Shown here: one piece after another, positions 23,218-31,439 of the stretch
Layout of the letters: every line of letters begins with the position of its first letter
Position numbering within the stretch: the stretch's first letter is position 1
Position numbers and translations under genes: made by a program
Assembly: GCA_023418255.1 (NCBI GenBank)
Contig: JAEZZZ010000034.1
Span: forward strand, 1 to 32,020
Reading direction: 5' to 3'
Length of the DNA: 32,020 bases
From: Bacteroidota bacterium
GTDB lineage: Bacteria > Bacteroidota > Bacteroidia > Bacteroidales > Dysgonomonadaceae
The notes under the pieces: generated by a model
Database searches by the model: none
Seen by the model: only the letters and a program-made list of their open reading frames with translations
What the model was told of the DNA's origin: nothing

Positions 23218-26200
23218 TTAAAATAATGTTGCTTGAAAACCTATGTTGTATGTTGCCATGCGTGGATAATTTCCAGAACCTCCATAGTTTCGCTCCGGTT
23301 CTAAGCCCTCCCATTTTGTAAAAGTAAAAGCATCTTGGGCAGTTAAATAAATTCTCGCATTACGAAAAAGATTACCAATTTTTGAAAATGAATATCCTAG
23401 TTGAATTGTTTTTATTCTAAAATATGCAGCATTACTTAGCCACACATCACTTAATTCTGTATTTGTACTAGCACCAGTCCATACTCTCGGGAATCTGCTA
23501 TTAGGTGTTTCGGGAGTCCATCTATTGTCCATATACTCTTGTCGTGGAGCACCAAGACTATTTGTGGCTCCATCCATCAATACAGGATATCCTTCTTGTC
23601 CACCTAAACGACCTAATCGCTTACCTACTCCTTGCCCCAAAATACTGAAATCCCACTTCTTATATATTAAATCAACCGCAATTGAATAATTCATATGCGG
23701 AAAAGGGTCTCCAAGGAACACTCTGTCTTTTTCATTAATAATACCATCACCATTTTGGTCAACATATTTTATGTCTCCAGGTAATGTGTTAGGGAATTTT
23801 GCTTGTGTCGCTTCAATTTCCTCTTTAGTTTGAAAATAACCCTGGGTTTTATAGCCATAAAAATTATCAATAGGAATACCCCTATACCAAATTTTATCAG
23901 TATTGTTTTTAAAAACAAGTGTATCGTTTACAGTATGTCCCGCTTTAAGAACTTTATTTACATTATCGAATAGAATTCCTTTCACACTATATGAAAAATC
24001 ACCAATTTCGTCTTGGAACTTTGCTGAAATTTCCCAACCTTTATTTTCAACTTCGCCAATATTGATAGATGAGGTTAAATAATAAGATCCTGTTAGTGGG
24101 GGGACCGGAAAATCTGAATAGATTAGATCATATGAGTATTTATTATATATTTCAGCTGTTAAACTTAATCTATTATTAAGTGTTTTAACATCTAAACCTA
24201 AATTCCATTGTTTTTGTTTTTCCCAAGTGAAGTTTGGATTAGGCACCCTCATAGTCCATCCCCAATAATTTACAATTTCTTGCCAAAGGTATGGGCTGAC
24301 ATTTTCGTTCCCTATTTTACCATAGGAAAGTCTTAATTTTAATTCATTAAATAATTTATTTTGATTCAGTTTTTTCATAAAACGCTCATTATGAATATTC
24401 CATCCTATTGAAGCTGAAGGAAAAAATCCCCACTGATGCCCCGGTGCAAATTTGCTACTCCCATCACTTCGTACAGTTGCTTCAAATAAATATCTGTTAT
24501 CAAAAGAATAATTTAATTTTCCAAAAAACGAGGCTTTAGCGATCTCTCTATAATCAGTGTAAACATAATTCATAACTTCTGACCCTACTACGGCATAAAA
24601 ATCGTCTTTTTTGTTTCTTATTTTATTATGATAATTAAGTAAACCTCGTGCAGTAATCTGACTTACGCTAACTCCTTGATTAGCTTCAACTACGTTTTTC
24701 CAAACATCCAATGGCTTTCCTTCTGCATCATAGAACTTATAGGTTTGTCTTTTTGATTTATCTGCAGATTTATTTAATAAATATGAGATGTTTCCTTCTA
24801 AATTGAACTTGTCAGTTATATAGTATTTTGGCCTAATATTTAATGTAACTCTGTCGTGTAAATAATTTTTTATACCACCTTTTTCAATTGATGCTAATGG
24901 ATTCATGTTATTGTGCAGAATATAATGGTCGGGTATTTCAGTATCATAGTAAAAAATGCCTTGTGTCGGATCCATTCTCCATGCAATTTGATATAAGCCA
25001 TGTCCATCATCATTCATGTAAAGTCTATCGACCTGGAGCCTATGCGCATAGAAATCTGCTAATAATATAAATTTGTCCGCTATGTTTATATTGGTATTAA
25101 AACGAGCACTAAATTTATTAGTTCCTTCTTTATCGTTTAACCCCATTTGTTTTATATATCCTAGCATTAAATTGAATGTTCCAACTCCACCTCCACCTGA
25201 TATGCTTGAAGAAAAATTATAAGAATGTGATGGGCGTTGTATAATTTCATTTAACCAATTAGTATTTGGTGTTAATCCATCTTCTGCTTTTTTTATATCT
25301 TCCTCAGTGTATAAAAGTGGTTGACTTTGTATTTCATGCGCTTCATTTCTTAATCGCATGAAATCAGCTGAATTTACAAATCGAGGCAAATCGATAGGAT
25401 TTTGAACTGCCATCCATGTGTGTAAATTAACTTTAAACTTTCCAGTTTTTCCACGTTCTGTTTCGATTATTATAACGCCGTTAGCTCCTCTGGAGCCGTA
25501 CATTGATGCTGAAGCGGCGTCTTTAAGAATATGAATGCTTTTAATTTGATTAGGATCAATATCTGTTAGTGATTGCTCCATTCCATCAACTATGACAAGT
25601 GGTTGCGCGCCTTGTAAAGTACTAATGCCTCGTATAGAGAAACTTGCGACATTACCTGGAAGATTATCTGTTTGGTTAACAGTTAATCCAGGTATTGTTC
25701 CACTAAATCCTTCTTGTAATTTAAATAATGGTCTAGTTTTAATTTTATCCATATCTACAGTTGCAATCGAAGAGGCGATGTGTTTCCTTTCTACTTCATT
25801 GTATCCAGTAACAACCACTTCATCAAGGAGCTTGCTATCTTCAATCATAACTATTTTTAAAAAGGTCTTACCATCTGTGCTAACTTCATAATCTTTAAAA
25901 CCTATTAAACTAAAAATTAAAGTAACCTCTTTATCTGTAGCAATTTCAAAATGACCATCATCATCAGTTACCGTGCCTATTGTAGAACCTTTTATTACCA
26001 CATTAACAAAAGATATCGGCTCTCCTTTTTCATCCACAACGATTCCCTTGATCTGTTTTTTATCTTGTTTTGGTTGCAGTTCATCCTTTTTACCATTCTG
26101 CTCTTCTTTTTCTTTATTTGATAAAATGATGTGACTTCCAATCATTGAGTAGTCTATGTTTTTATCGTCTAAAATGGTGTTCAGAACCTCCTCTACCGTT

Positions 26201-26472
26201 TTTTGAACAGCATGGATTGAACGCTTGTCGCTTGTCCCTATTTCATGATCATATAGAAACAGATAATCGGTTTGAGATTCAATTTCGTCTAAAATTTCTC
26301 GAATTGTCGCGTTGTTTTTATTTATCGTCACTTTCGCGCGTTGGGCATAACTGTTTTCGCCCGCTACACAAAATACGCACGTAAAAAAAAACATTACGGC
26401 AATACGCGTGATAAGTGACAGGTGTTTAAGTTTTCCCGCAAAAAAAATTGTTCTTGAAATGTTTTTATCCAT
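23218..26472 (-). CDS. SusC/RagA-family TonB-dependent transporter with STN signalling domain
   Basis: 1084 residues: a signal peptide to about residue 44 (ENSYAQ), an STN domain (about 46-118, VTINKNNATIREILDEIESQ), a carboxypeptidase-regulatory-like beta domain (about 140-212, IKGIVVDEKGEPISFVNVVI), the TonB-box region LDEVVVTGYNEV, a plug with FSIRGISTLQGAQPLVIVDG, and a long beta-barrel ending in GFQATLF. It imports a ligand across the outer membrane using TonB energy. The STN domain contacts the FecR anti-sigma factor encoded directly upstream, so ligand binding should signal to the ECF sigma factor. It lies 135 bases after fecR in the same direction. Complete. Confidence 0.96.
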   Translation of the reverse strand: MDKNISRTIFFAGKLKHLSLITRIAVMFFFTCVFCVAGENSYAQRAKVTINKNNATIREILDEIESQTDYLFLYDHEIGTSDKRSIHAVQKTVEEVLNTILDDKNIDYSMIGSHIILSNKEKEEQNGKKDELQPKQDKKQIKGIVVDEKGEPISFVNVVIKGSTIGTVTDDDGHFEIATDKEVTLIFSLIGFKDYEVSTDGKTFLKIVMIEDSKLLDEVVVTGYNEVERKHIASSIATVDMDKIKTRPLFKLQEGFSGTIPGLTVNQTDNLPGNVASFSIRGISTLQGAQPLVIVDGMEQSLTDIDPNQIKSIHILKDAASASMYGSRGANGVIIIETERGKTGKFKVNLHTWMAVQNPIDLPRFVNSADFMRLRNEAHEIQSQPLLYTEEDIKKAEDGLTPNTNWLNEIIQRPSHSYNFSSSISGGGGVGTFNLMLGYIKQMGLNDKEGTNKFSARFNTNINIADKFILLADFYAHRLQVDRLYMNDDGHGLYQIAWRMDPTQGIFYYDTEIPDHYILHNNMNPLASIEKGGIKNYLHDRVTLNIRPKYYITDKFNLEGNISYLLNKSADKSKRQTYKFYDAEGKPLDVWKNVVEANQGVSVSQITARGLLNYHNKIRNKKDDFYAVVGSEVMNYVYTDYREIAKASFFGKLNYSFDNRYLFEATVRSDGSSKFAPGHQWGFFPSASIGWNIHNERFMKKLNQNKLFNELKLRLSYGKIGNENVSPYLWQEIVNYWGWTMRVPNPNFTWEKQKQWNLGLDVKTLNNRLSLTAEIYNKYSYDLIYSDFPVPPLTGSYYLTSSINIGEVENKGWEISAKFQDEIGDFSYSVKGILFDNVNKVLKAGHTVNDTLVFKNNTDKIWYRGIPIDNFYGYKTQGYFQTKEEIEATQAKFPNTLPGDIKYVDQNGDGIINEKDRVFLGDPFPHMNYSIAVDLIYKKWDFSILGQGVGKRLGRLGGQEGYPVLMDGATNSLGAPRQEYMDNRWTPETPNSRFPRVWTGASTNTELSDVWLSNAAYFRIKTIQLGYSFSKIGNLFRNARIYLTAQDAFTFTKWEGLEPERNYGGSGNYPRMATYNIGFQATLF

Positions 26473-26607
26473 ACATTTGTATTCGTTTAAAAGTTAATAC
26501 ATAAAAGTTTTTTTATTTACGCGTAGATATTTAGGCTAATCTATGTTGCGTTTTTTAATTGCTAAGTTGTTACGGACTGTTTCATAGGCGTTTTTTGTCA
26601 ATAATTA
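26473..26607 (-). promoter_or_regulatory. susC upstream region, candidate ECF-sigma target promoter
   Basis: The 135 bases between fecR and susC lack a TAnnTTTG box on the minus strand, unlike most other gene starts here. They contain GTAAC (26573-26569 on the minus strand), similar to the GTAAC/GGAAC type of -35 seen for many ECF sigma factors. Auto-regulated transcription of susCD from this gap by the sigma factor at 28181 is expected from the family; the exact element is a guess. Confidence 0.3.
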
Positions 26608-27552
26608 TTATTTGATGTATATCGTGTTATTCTCTTTATCTTCTTGATATTGAAAATCAATACTTTTTTGAAGTACTTTCAAAGCGTAATCGATTCCGTC
26701 TGACAGACGAAATTTACCGGTATACGCCTTTTTTGTGATATTTTTGTTCGTTATGACAATTCTCGTATCATAATTTTTTTCCAACTCGCGCGTAATCTCC
26801 TCTAGGCTTTTATTGTTAAAAACTATTAGTCCATAACGCCATTGGTATCTTGACATGTCGTCAATTTTTGAAATAAGGAGCTCTTTGTTTTTCATTATGC
26901 CTTTTTCGTTGGGTTTTAACGAAGCGATGTGTTTGTCGTTTTTATAAAGCTCCACGCGTCCTTCGAAAAGACTGGTTTCGAACGTTTCGTATTTTGAGTA
27001 TGCTTCAACATTAAAGGTTGTACCTGTGACTTTAATGTCTCCATAGTTTGTTTTTACGATAAATGGCTTTTTCTTATTCGTGGCCACTTCAAAATAAGCT
27101 TCACCGTCCAGACAAACAGTTCTGTGTTTTTTATCAAATCGCGAAGGATAGTTAAAATGCGTATCTCCATTTAACCATACGTTGGTGTGGTCATCAAGTC
27201 TAATGTTGATGTATTGTCCTTTAGGTATGTATATGGCATGATTTGAAACACCGGTGTTGTCTGATTTTTTTTCAAGAAGCAAATATGTCGACATGATGAA
27301 GAGCACGACGATGGCCGCGGCCGAAACAGTTTTCCAATACTTGACGGTTTCGCATATGGATATCTCTCTTTCGAGAAAGGCACCACTCTTTTGTTCTGAA
27401 AACAATTGAGCGTCATAAAGCACTCTTTCTCGCATGAATTGTCGCTCATTGTCTTCAGAGGCTTTCATCCATTCTTTTATTTTTTTTTCTTCTTTTTCCG
27501 TCGCGACTCCTTCGAAAAATCGATAAATGAGCCGTTGTTCTCTTCTATTCAT
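26608..27552 (-). CDS. FecR-family anti-sigma factor
   Basis: 314 residues. A cytoplasmic N-terminal part (about 1-70, with EEKKIKEWMKASEDNERQF) should hold the sigma factor; one transmembrane helix follows (about 75-92, VSAAAIVVLFIMSTYLLL). The periplasmic FecR domain (about 105-205, for example GQYINIRLDDHTNVWLNGDT and GEAYFEVATNKKKPFIVKT) and a C-terminal DUF4974 domain (about 240-314, SLEEITRELEKNYDTRIV) complete the usual Bacteroidales layout. The DUF4974 part resembles the STN fold and meets the SusC STN domain. It lies 62 bases downstream of the sigma-factor gene, so the two are co-transcribed. Signal transduction: SusC ligand, FecR, sigma. Confidence 0.95.
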   Translation of the reverse strand: MNRREQRLIYRFFEGVATEKEEKKIKEWMKASEDNERQFMRERVLYDAQLFSEQKSGAFLEREISICETVKYWKTVSAAAIVVLFIMSTYLLLEKKSDNTGVSNHAIYIPKGQYINIRLDDHTNVWLNGDTHFNYPSRFDKKHRTVCLDGEAYFEVATNKKKPFIVKTNYGDIKVTGTTFNVEAYSKYETFETSLFEGRVELYKNDKHIASLKPNEKGIMKNKELLISKIDDMSRYQWRYGLIVFNNKSLEEITRELEKNYDTRIVITNKNITKKAYTGKFRLSDGIDYALKVLQKSIDFQYQEDKENNTIYIK

Positions 27553-27614
27553 AATTCGCGCTTTACATTAAGATAACAAACGAGCGAATGAGATCCCTAA
27601 TGAAAAGTTGATTT

Positions 27615-28181
27615 TTAATAAAAAAAACAGAAAAGTGTGAAGAACACCAAGTAGTCTTTTAACGTTTTTCGCAAAACATTGGTCATCTTAGCAATATGAA
27701 ATTCAACCGCTTTTGTGCTAATTCTTAATTTTTCCGCGATTTCTTTGTGTGAAAGATGTTCAAATCGACTCATTATAAAAACTGTTTGTGTTTTCTCAGG
27801 CAATTTTTTTATTGTTTTGTCAATTATACTCTCAATCTCTTTTGAGAAAATAAGGGTTGGGTCGCATGCTTCTAGGGTTGCAATTTGTGTTGATAATTTC
27901 CACTCATTAAGTTCAGATAAATGCTGGTTGGCCTTCTCTCTGATTTTCTTTTGTTGTAAGTGATTCAAGCATTTATTTTTGATAATTGTGAGCAAGTATG
28001 CCGGTGGATTCGTATTGGAATTCAATTCAAGTCTTTTCTCCCAATAGATCGTAAAAGCTTCAGAAACAAAATCCTCTGATATATCCCAATCACGTGTATA
28101 TCCATAAGCGAAAACAACAAATTTTTTATGGTATTTTTCAAATATGCTGTTAAAATGTTTTATGTCAGTGAATTCATGCAT
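27615..28181 (-). CDS. ECF-type RNA polymerase sigma-70 factor
   Basis: 188 residues. Region 2 spans about 10-75 (FVVFAYGYTRDWDISEDFVS), region 4 about 120-180 with the helix-turn-helix HLSHKEIAEKLRISTKAVEF. There are no regions 1 or 3, as expected for ECF factors. The very C-terminus VFFTLFCFFY is unusually hydrophobic. It opens the locus and should drive susCD and the genes behind them once released by FecR. A TACTTTTG box 70 bases upstream suggests basal transcription by the housekeeping sigma factor. This sigma/FecR/STN-SusC trio is the form of control often found for host- or secreted-glycan loci in Bacteroides, rather than a hybrid two-component regulator. Confidence 0.94.
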   Translation of the reverse strand: MHEFTDIKHFNSIFEKYHKKFVVFAYGYTRDWDISEDFVSEAFTIYWEKRLELNSNTNPPAYLLTIIKNKCLNHLQQKKIREKANQHLSELNEWKLSTQIATLEACDPTLIFSKEIESIIDKTIKKLPEKTQTVFIMSRFEHLSHKEIAEKLRISTKAVEFHIAKMTNVLRKTLKDYLVFFTLFCFFY

Positions 28182-28251
28182 CTGTTTTGTTGACAGTTCA
28201 TAATGTGATTATTTTGTGTAAATGTAGAAATTTGATTTTTTTAATCTATCA

Positions 28252-28282
28252 CAAAAGTAGTTTTTTTAGCAACTAAAAACAA
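28252..28282 (-). promoter_or_regulatory. promoter for the sigma factor-fecR genes
   Basis: TACTTTTG on the minus strand at 28252-28259 with a CTTG around 28280, spacing 20, 70 bases upstream of the sigma ATG. The rest of the divergent region up to 28495 is low-complexity, T- and A-rich DNA without a gene that I can support. Confidence 0.5.
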
Positions 28283-28495
28283 GAATATGTTGGCAAAGAA
28301 GTATTCGTTTCCATATTTTTTTTTTAATTCCTGTTTTTATTCCTATTTTTGTATCGGTTTAAAATATATTGAACAACGGCTTTTATTATGCCCCCCAAGG
28401 AAAATCGAAAACAGAGATGGGTTAAAATCTAACAGAACTAAAAAAAAATATTTTTCTTCTAAAACGAGAAGCAAGCTATTTTCAACTCAACAGAT

Positions 28496-28503
28496 TAGTT
28501 TTG
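28496..28503 (+). promoter_or_regulatory. -7 box for the DUF4230 gene
   Basis: TAGTTTTG, 30 bases before the ATG at 28534. A TTG start at 28501 in the same open frame would lie inside this box and is therefore unlikely. Confidence 0.4.
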
Positions 28504-28533
28504 GATAAAAGAGAAAGTCAAAATTTATCACCT

Positions 28534-29139
28534 ATGCGCAAGAAAATAAGTTATATCACATTATTCTTTTTATGTACTACCATTTTGTTGGGGGTGTTGC
28601 TTTTTATTTCTCGTAGAAACAACAGACCTCGTTGTTATGACAGTTCAACCATCATGACTCGTGTTGCTTACATTCAAGATTTGGCATTGGTGAAATACAA
28701 TTATGCAGGCGTTATTGGCTACAAAGATTACATGAAATTGTTGAATATCAATATTCCTCTCACCGATAAATATTTTTTACTAAAATACAATGGATATATT
28801 AAGGCGGGAATTGATTTTAAAGATGTACATGTGGATGTGATAAATGCCAAAAGTGTTCACATATCTATTCCGCGTCCAAAGATTATGGATACTGTTATCG
28901 ACAACAACTCGATTCAGGTGTACAATGAGAGTGATAATGCATTCAATCCCATAAAAATCTCGGATTTCAACGAAGCTGTCTCGCGCGAGAAGAAACGCAT
29001 GATTGAAGAGGCCGAGAAACAAGGAATATATAAAGAGGCTACGCAGCAGGCAAAACTTGTTCTGACCTCCTTATTGCGAGAAATGGGATTTGAAGACATT
29101 AAGATCACAGAAGAAATAAGAATCCCTCAACCCAACTAG
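28534..29139 (+). CDS. DUF4230 domain protein with N-terminal membrane anchor
   Basis: 201 residues. One transmembrane helix or uncleaved signal (about residues 6-26, YITLFFLCTTILLGVLLFIS) is followed by a periplasmic domain that fits DUF4230: the strands VAYIQDLALVKYNYAGVIGY and GIDFKDVHVDVINAKSVHIS, the motif IPRPKIMDTVID, and a long helix with EAEKQGIYKEATQQAKLVLT. The family is widespread and its function unknown to me; the domain has some resemblance to membrane-anchored SPFH-like pieces, which I cannot confirm. Its stop is 11 bases before the next membrane gene, so the two are likely one operon and may work together at the inner membrane. Confidence 0.78.
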   Translation: MRKKISYITLFFLCTTILLGVLLFISRRNNRPRCYDSSTIMTRVAYIQDLALVKYNYAGVIGYKDYMKLLNINIPLTDKYFLLKYNGYIKAGIDFKDVHVDVINAKSVHISIPRPKIMDTVIDNNSIQVYNESDNAFNPIKISDFNEAVSREKKRMIEEAEKQGIYKEATQQAKLVLTSLLREMGFEDIKITEEIRIPQPN

Positions 29140-29150
29140 TACTCATTATT

Positions 29151-29672
29151 ATGAAGTTCTCAATTCGTTTACTTTTTTTCTGGATTTCGCTATTTTTAGT
29201 TTTTTATCTTAGCGTGCTTCTTATTATTTATTTATTATGGGGTTTGCTACCGCTTGAATTATCACAAATCCTGCTGGTATTTCTCATTGTAGGAGTTTTA
29301 CCACCTGTAGTTATTACTGCTTTCTTTAAAAAGCGATTAGACTATATGGAGTCAGAAGATTTGCAACCGCCCACTTTTAGTGGCCAAAAGAAAGCGATAC
29401 TCAAATTTAGTGGTCGTTCGCGTCGCCCATTTGATGAAGTCATGCGACGTGTTGACAGACAATGGATTGTGTCATTTTCGGACCGAGAAAATAATATTGT
29501 AAAGTTTAGGACCGACACGCGAATGATGTCGTGGGGAATTGGTGGATATATTAAGATGACAGACGAAAGCACGCTTTCGGTTGTCCTTTATCCCATGCAT
29601 GCCAAATCAAGAAGAGAACAAAAAATCCTCAATCAAACATTGCGTGTGATGCAAACTATTTTTGAACCCTGA
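29151..29672 (+). CDS. two-helix membrane protein of unknown function
   Basis: 173 residues. Two transmembrane helices (about 7-32 and 37-58) separated by the short loop GLLPLELS, then a cytoplasmic or periplasmic tail of about 115 residues with alternating strands and a final helix (ILNQTLRVMQTIFEP). The tail has the repeated-strand look of a small alpha/beta domain (KAILKFSGRSRRPFDEVMRR, NNIVKFRTDTRMMSWGIGGY). I do not recognise a family. It follows the DUF4230 gene after 11 bases. Its stop is only 5 bases from the stop of the converging GNAT gene, so there is no room for a terminator between them. Confidence 0.7.
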   Translation: MKFSIRLLFFWISLFLVFYLSVLLIIYLLWGLLPLELSQILLVFLIVGVLPPVVITAFFKKRLDYMESEDLQPPTFSGQKKAILKFSGRSRRPFDEVMRRVDRQWIVSFSDRENNIVKFRTDTRMMSWGIGGYIKMTDESTLSVVLYPMHAKSRREQKILNQTLRVMQTIFEP

Positions 29673-29677
29673 TTTTG

Positions 29678-30238
29678 TTAATTAGCCCTCTCCTGTTCAT
29701 CAAAAGGGTAACCTTCGCAATACAAGATTACGCGCTCATCAACAAATTGCAGAAAATCATTGTGTTGCTCTTTTGTAATCATCTTTGGATAGCTCAAGAT
29801 AAGAAGCTCTTGTGATTCAGCTTCGAGCCTATAGGGGAGGTGAACAAATCGATAGGGTGTAAGCGCGAAACCGGCTCTCTCATAAAACTGCAAACGGCGA
29901 ACCGACAGTTCATTGATAAGCGGATCAATCTCTAAAATAATCGTACAGTCGCATTCACGAAGATACTGCAGCAATTCCGAGCCATAGCCCTTGCTTCGCA
30001 AGTCGGGATTGACGGCAAGATATTCCAAATAGCGGTACGAATCCCATTCCCAATAAAACAATATGCCAATCAGTTCACTTCCTTCCCATGCCGACATAGG
30101 AAAAAAACGGTTGTCTTCGCAGGCACGCACATGATCTGCCAATTTTCGACGTTCTGCAACCGGGAAACTCTCTTCATAGAGTTTCCAAACTTTATCGTGA
30201 CGCTTTATATCATCGGGCGTAATTTTCAGAAATTCCAT
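29678..30238 (-). CDS. GNAT-family N-acetyltransferase
   Basis: 186 residues. The acetyl-CoA-binding motif A is LEYLAVNPDLRSKGYGSELLQYL, with the RSKGYG loop matching the R/QxxGxG/A pyrophosphate-binding pattern, and the following motif B region LEIDPLINELSVRRLQFYER is typical of the family. The substrate, a small molecule or a protein amino group, cannot be told. I start at MEFLKITPDD (30238), because nine upstream residues overlap the region just after the TAATTTTG promoter box at 30263-30270. Stand-alone gene, converging with the membrane gene on its left. Confidence 0.87.
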   Translation of the reverse strand: MEFLKITPDDIKRHDKVWKLYEESFPVAERRKLADHVRACEDNRFFPMSAWEGSELIGILFYWEWDSYRYLEYLAVNPDLRSKGYGSELLQYLRECDCTIILEIDPLINELSVRRLQFYERAGFALTPYRFVHLPYRLEAESQELLILSYPKMITKEQHNDFLQFVDERVILYCEGYPFDEQERAN

Positions 30239-30262
30239 ATACCTCTTATTTTTTTGAAGCCA

Positions 30263-30270
30263 CAAAATTA
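30263..30270 (-). promoter_or_regulatory. -7 box for the GNAT gene
   Basis: TAATTTTG on the minus strand, 24 bases before the chosen ATG; no good -33 element was found. Confidence 0.45.
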
Positions 30271-30443
30271 CAAAAAAACTGCAAATGAATGAAATATAAA
30301 AGATGAAACCATGCCGAGAGGGCTCTTTGCAGCATGAATCATATTTCCCGTGCGCGTTGAAAAGAGATTAAATAAACGCCGGATATAATAGAATCTCAAT
30401 TTGCCTTTAACATTTCAGACTTCTATAGGCAGAAAAAAAGTAT

Positions 30444-30451
30444 TACTTTTG
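30444..30451 (+). promoter_or_regulatory. -7 box for the secreted-protein gene with the A8 run
   Basis: TACTTTTG, 42 bases before the ATG at 30494; -33 element unclear. Confidence 0.45.
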
Positions 30452-30493
30452 TATATAGATTCAAGGATGTTAAAAAAAACAATAATTAAATCA

Positions 30494-31024
30494 ATGAAAC
30501 ATTTCGTTACAATTTCTTTTTTCATAGCTTTGTTTTCATGGAAACTTAGTGCTCAGCACATAGATGGAGCATATAAGAGTGAGACAGACTCGTTGGTTTT
30601 GCGCCATGGCAGAGCCACATTTAGCATCTCCGGATATGGAGCGTTAGGCGTCCACAAAATTGGCGAAGGTCCCTATGAGTGGGTGAATGATTTTTTGCTG
30701 GTACACACCGATGATTACTCCGGCGATAAGACTAATCTTCAACATTTGAACGGTTCAAGACAGGACTCCATTGTCATGAAGATATCCACCAAACGCAATG
30801 CACCTATTGAAGGAGCTTTGATAGAATGTTACAATGCCGCCAATAAATTACTCAAAACCGCCATAAGCAACGATAAAGGCTTAGTATTCATAACAAAGAA
30901 CCCACAAATCAAAAAAATGAAAGTGTCCACAATGGGCTATTCAAACCTCGTGTTTGACTATAACCCCACCCAGGATTATTTGATTCGTATGTCCAAGGGC
31001 GATGTGATTGAAAAAAAACAGTAG
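30494..31024 (+). CDS. secreted protein of unknown function, 5' part of a gene interrupted at an A8 run
   Basis: 176 residues as the frame stands. A Sec signal peptide (MKHFVTISFFIALFSWKLSA, cut near Q) is followed by a beta-rich domain (SLVLRHGRATFSISGYGALG) and a segment like a carboxypeptidase-regulatory beta sandwich (APIEGALIECYNAANKLLKT). The frame ends at TAG 31022-31024 right after GAA AAA AAA CAG. One extra A, or a -1 slip on the A8 run at 31011-31018, continues the protein as KKTVVFKIKEINEETLSVLL to a stop at 31222-31224, for a total of 243 residues. The start was chosen for the signal peptide; 31 upstream codons are also open. I do not know the family. Whether it is a pseudogene, phase-variable or slippage-expressed is open. 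Confidence 0.6.
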   Translation: MKHFVTISFFIALFSWKLSAQHIDGAYKSETDSLVLRHGRATFSISGYGALGVHKIGEGPYEWVNDFLLVHTDDYSGDKTNLQHLNGSRQDSIVMKISTKRNAPIEGALIECYNAANKLLKTAISNDKGLVFITKNPQIKKMKVSTMGYSNLVFDYNPTQDYLIRMSKGDVIEKKQ

Positions 31025-31224
31025 TTTTTAAAATAAAAGAAATCAATGAAGAAACTTTATCGGTCTTGTTAGTCTCTTCTGATTTTGACGTAGAGCAACA
31101 CAAAAGAGTAAAAGAACTCACTAAGCTTGATAAGAAGATGCAAAAGCGAAATCTTTTGGACACACGGTTAAAGAAAACATGTAAATATGACCTGCCGAAT
31201 AAGGGTATCGACCCAATAAAATGA
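31012..31224 (+). pseudogene. out-of-frame continuation of the secreted protein
   Basis: From the A8 run on, the -1 frame is open for about 70 codons without an ATG near its beginning. It reads on smoothly in composition (VVFKIKEINEETLSVLLVSS, then charged residues with many K and a CKYDLPNKG end). The upstream stop in this frame (TGA at 31009-31011) lies immediately before the A run, so the two frames overlap only over the A run. This strongly suggests that they were one gene. Confidence 0.6.
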
Positions 31225-31282
31225 AAAAAATCACGTATAAAACGAAATACGTGATTTATGAAACAAATTAAAAATATGAAAA

Positions 31283-31306
31283 TAAAAACAACCCATTAGA
31301 AATGGG
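31283..31306 (-). terminator. terminator downstream of tRNA-His
   Basis: On the minus strand CCCATT-TCT-AATGGG is followed by TTGTTTTTATTTT. Directly before it a second stem, CCCTTT-AG-AAAGGG (31307-31320), overlaps the tRNA 3' end. Confidence 0.75.
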
Positions 31307-31318
31307 CCCTTTCTAAAG

Positions 31319-31393
31319 GGTGAAAGACGGGATTCGAACCCGCGACCTACGGAACCACAATCCGTCGCTCTAACCAGCTGAGCTACATCCACC
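31319..31393 (-). tRNA. tRNA-His (anticodon GTG)
   Basis: 75 bases on the minus strand. Visible parts: the D arm AGCTCAGCTGGTTAGAGC, the anticodon arm CGGATTGTGGTTCCG with anticodon GTG, and the T arm GCGGGTTCGAATCCCGT. The acceptor stem is GTGGATG against CTTTCAC, with a G-U pair and a U-U mismatch near the base of the stem. The extra 5' G (31393) and the C at the discriminator position are the special histidine-tRNA identity pair, supporting the call. The CCA end does not seem to be encoded completely. A TATCTTTG box lies 16 bases upstream. Confidence 0.93.
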
Positions 31394-31408
31394 GTGATTT
31401 TATGCGTG

Positions 31409-31416
31409 CAAAGATA
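31409..31416 (-). promoter_or_regulatory. -7 box for tRNA-His
   Basis: TATCTTTG on the minus strand, 15 bases upstream of the mature tRNA 5' end. Confidence 0.55.
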
Positions 31417-31439
31417 CATAATTTTTTGACATCTCATGC

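Noticed and set aside
28287..28508. A 73-residue rightward ORF in the sigma/DUF4230 gap
   Set aside because: Low-complexity AT-rich DNA, no family match, and it overlaps the promoter box of the DUF4230 gene.
31231..31437. A 68-residue leftward ORF
   Set aside because: It is a translation across the tRNA-His gene and its promoter.
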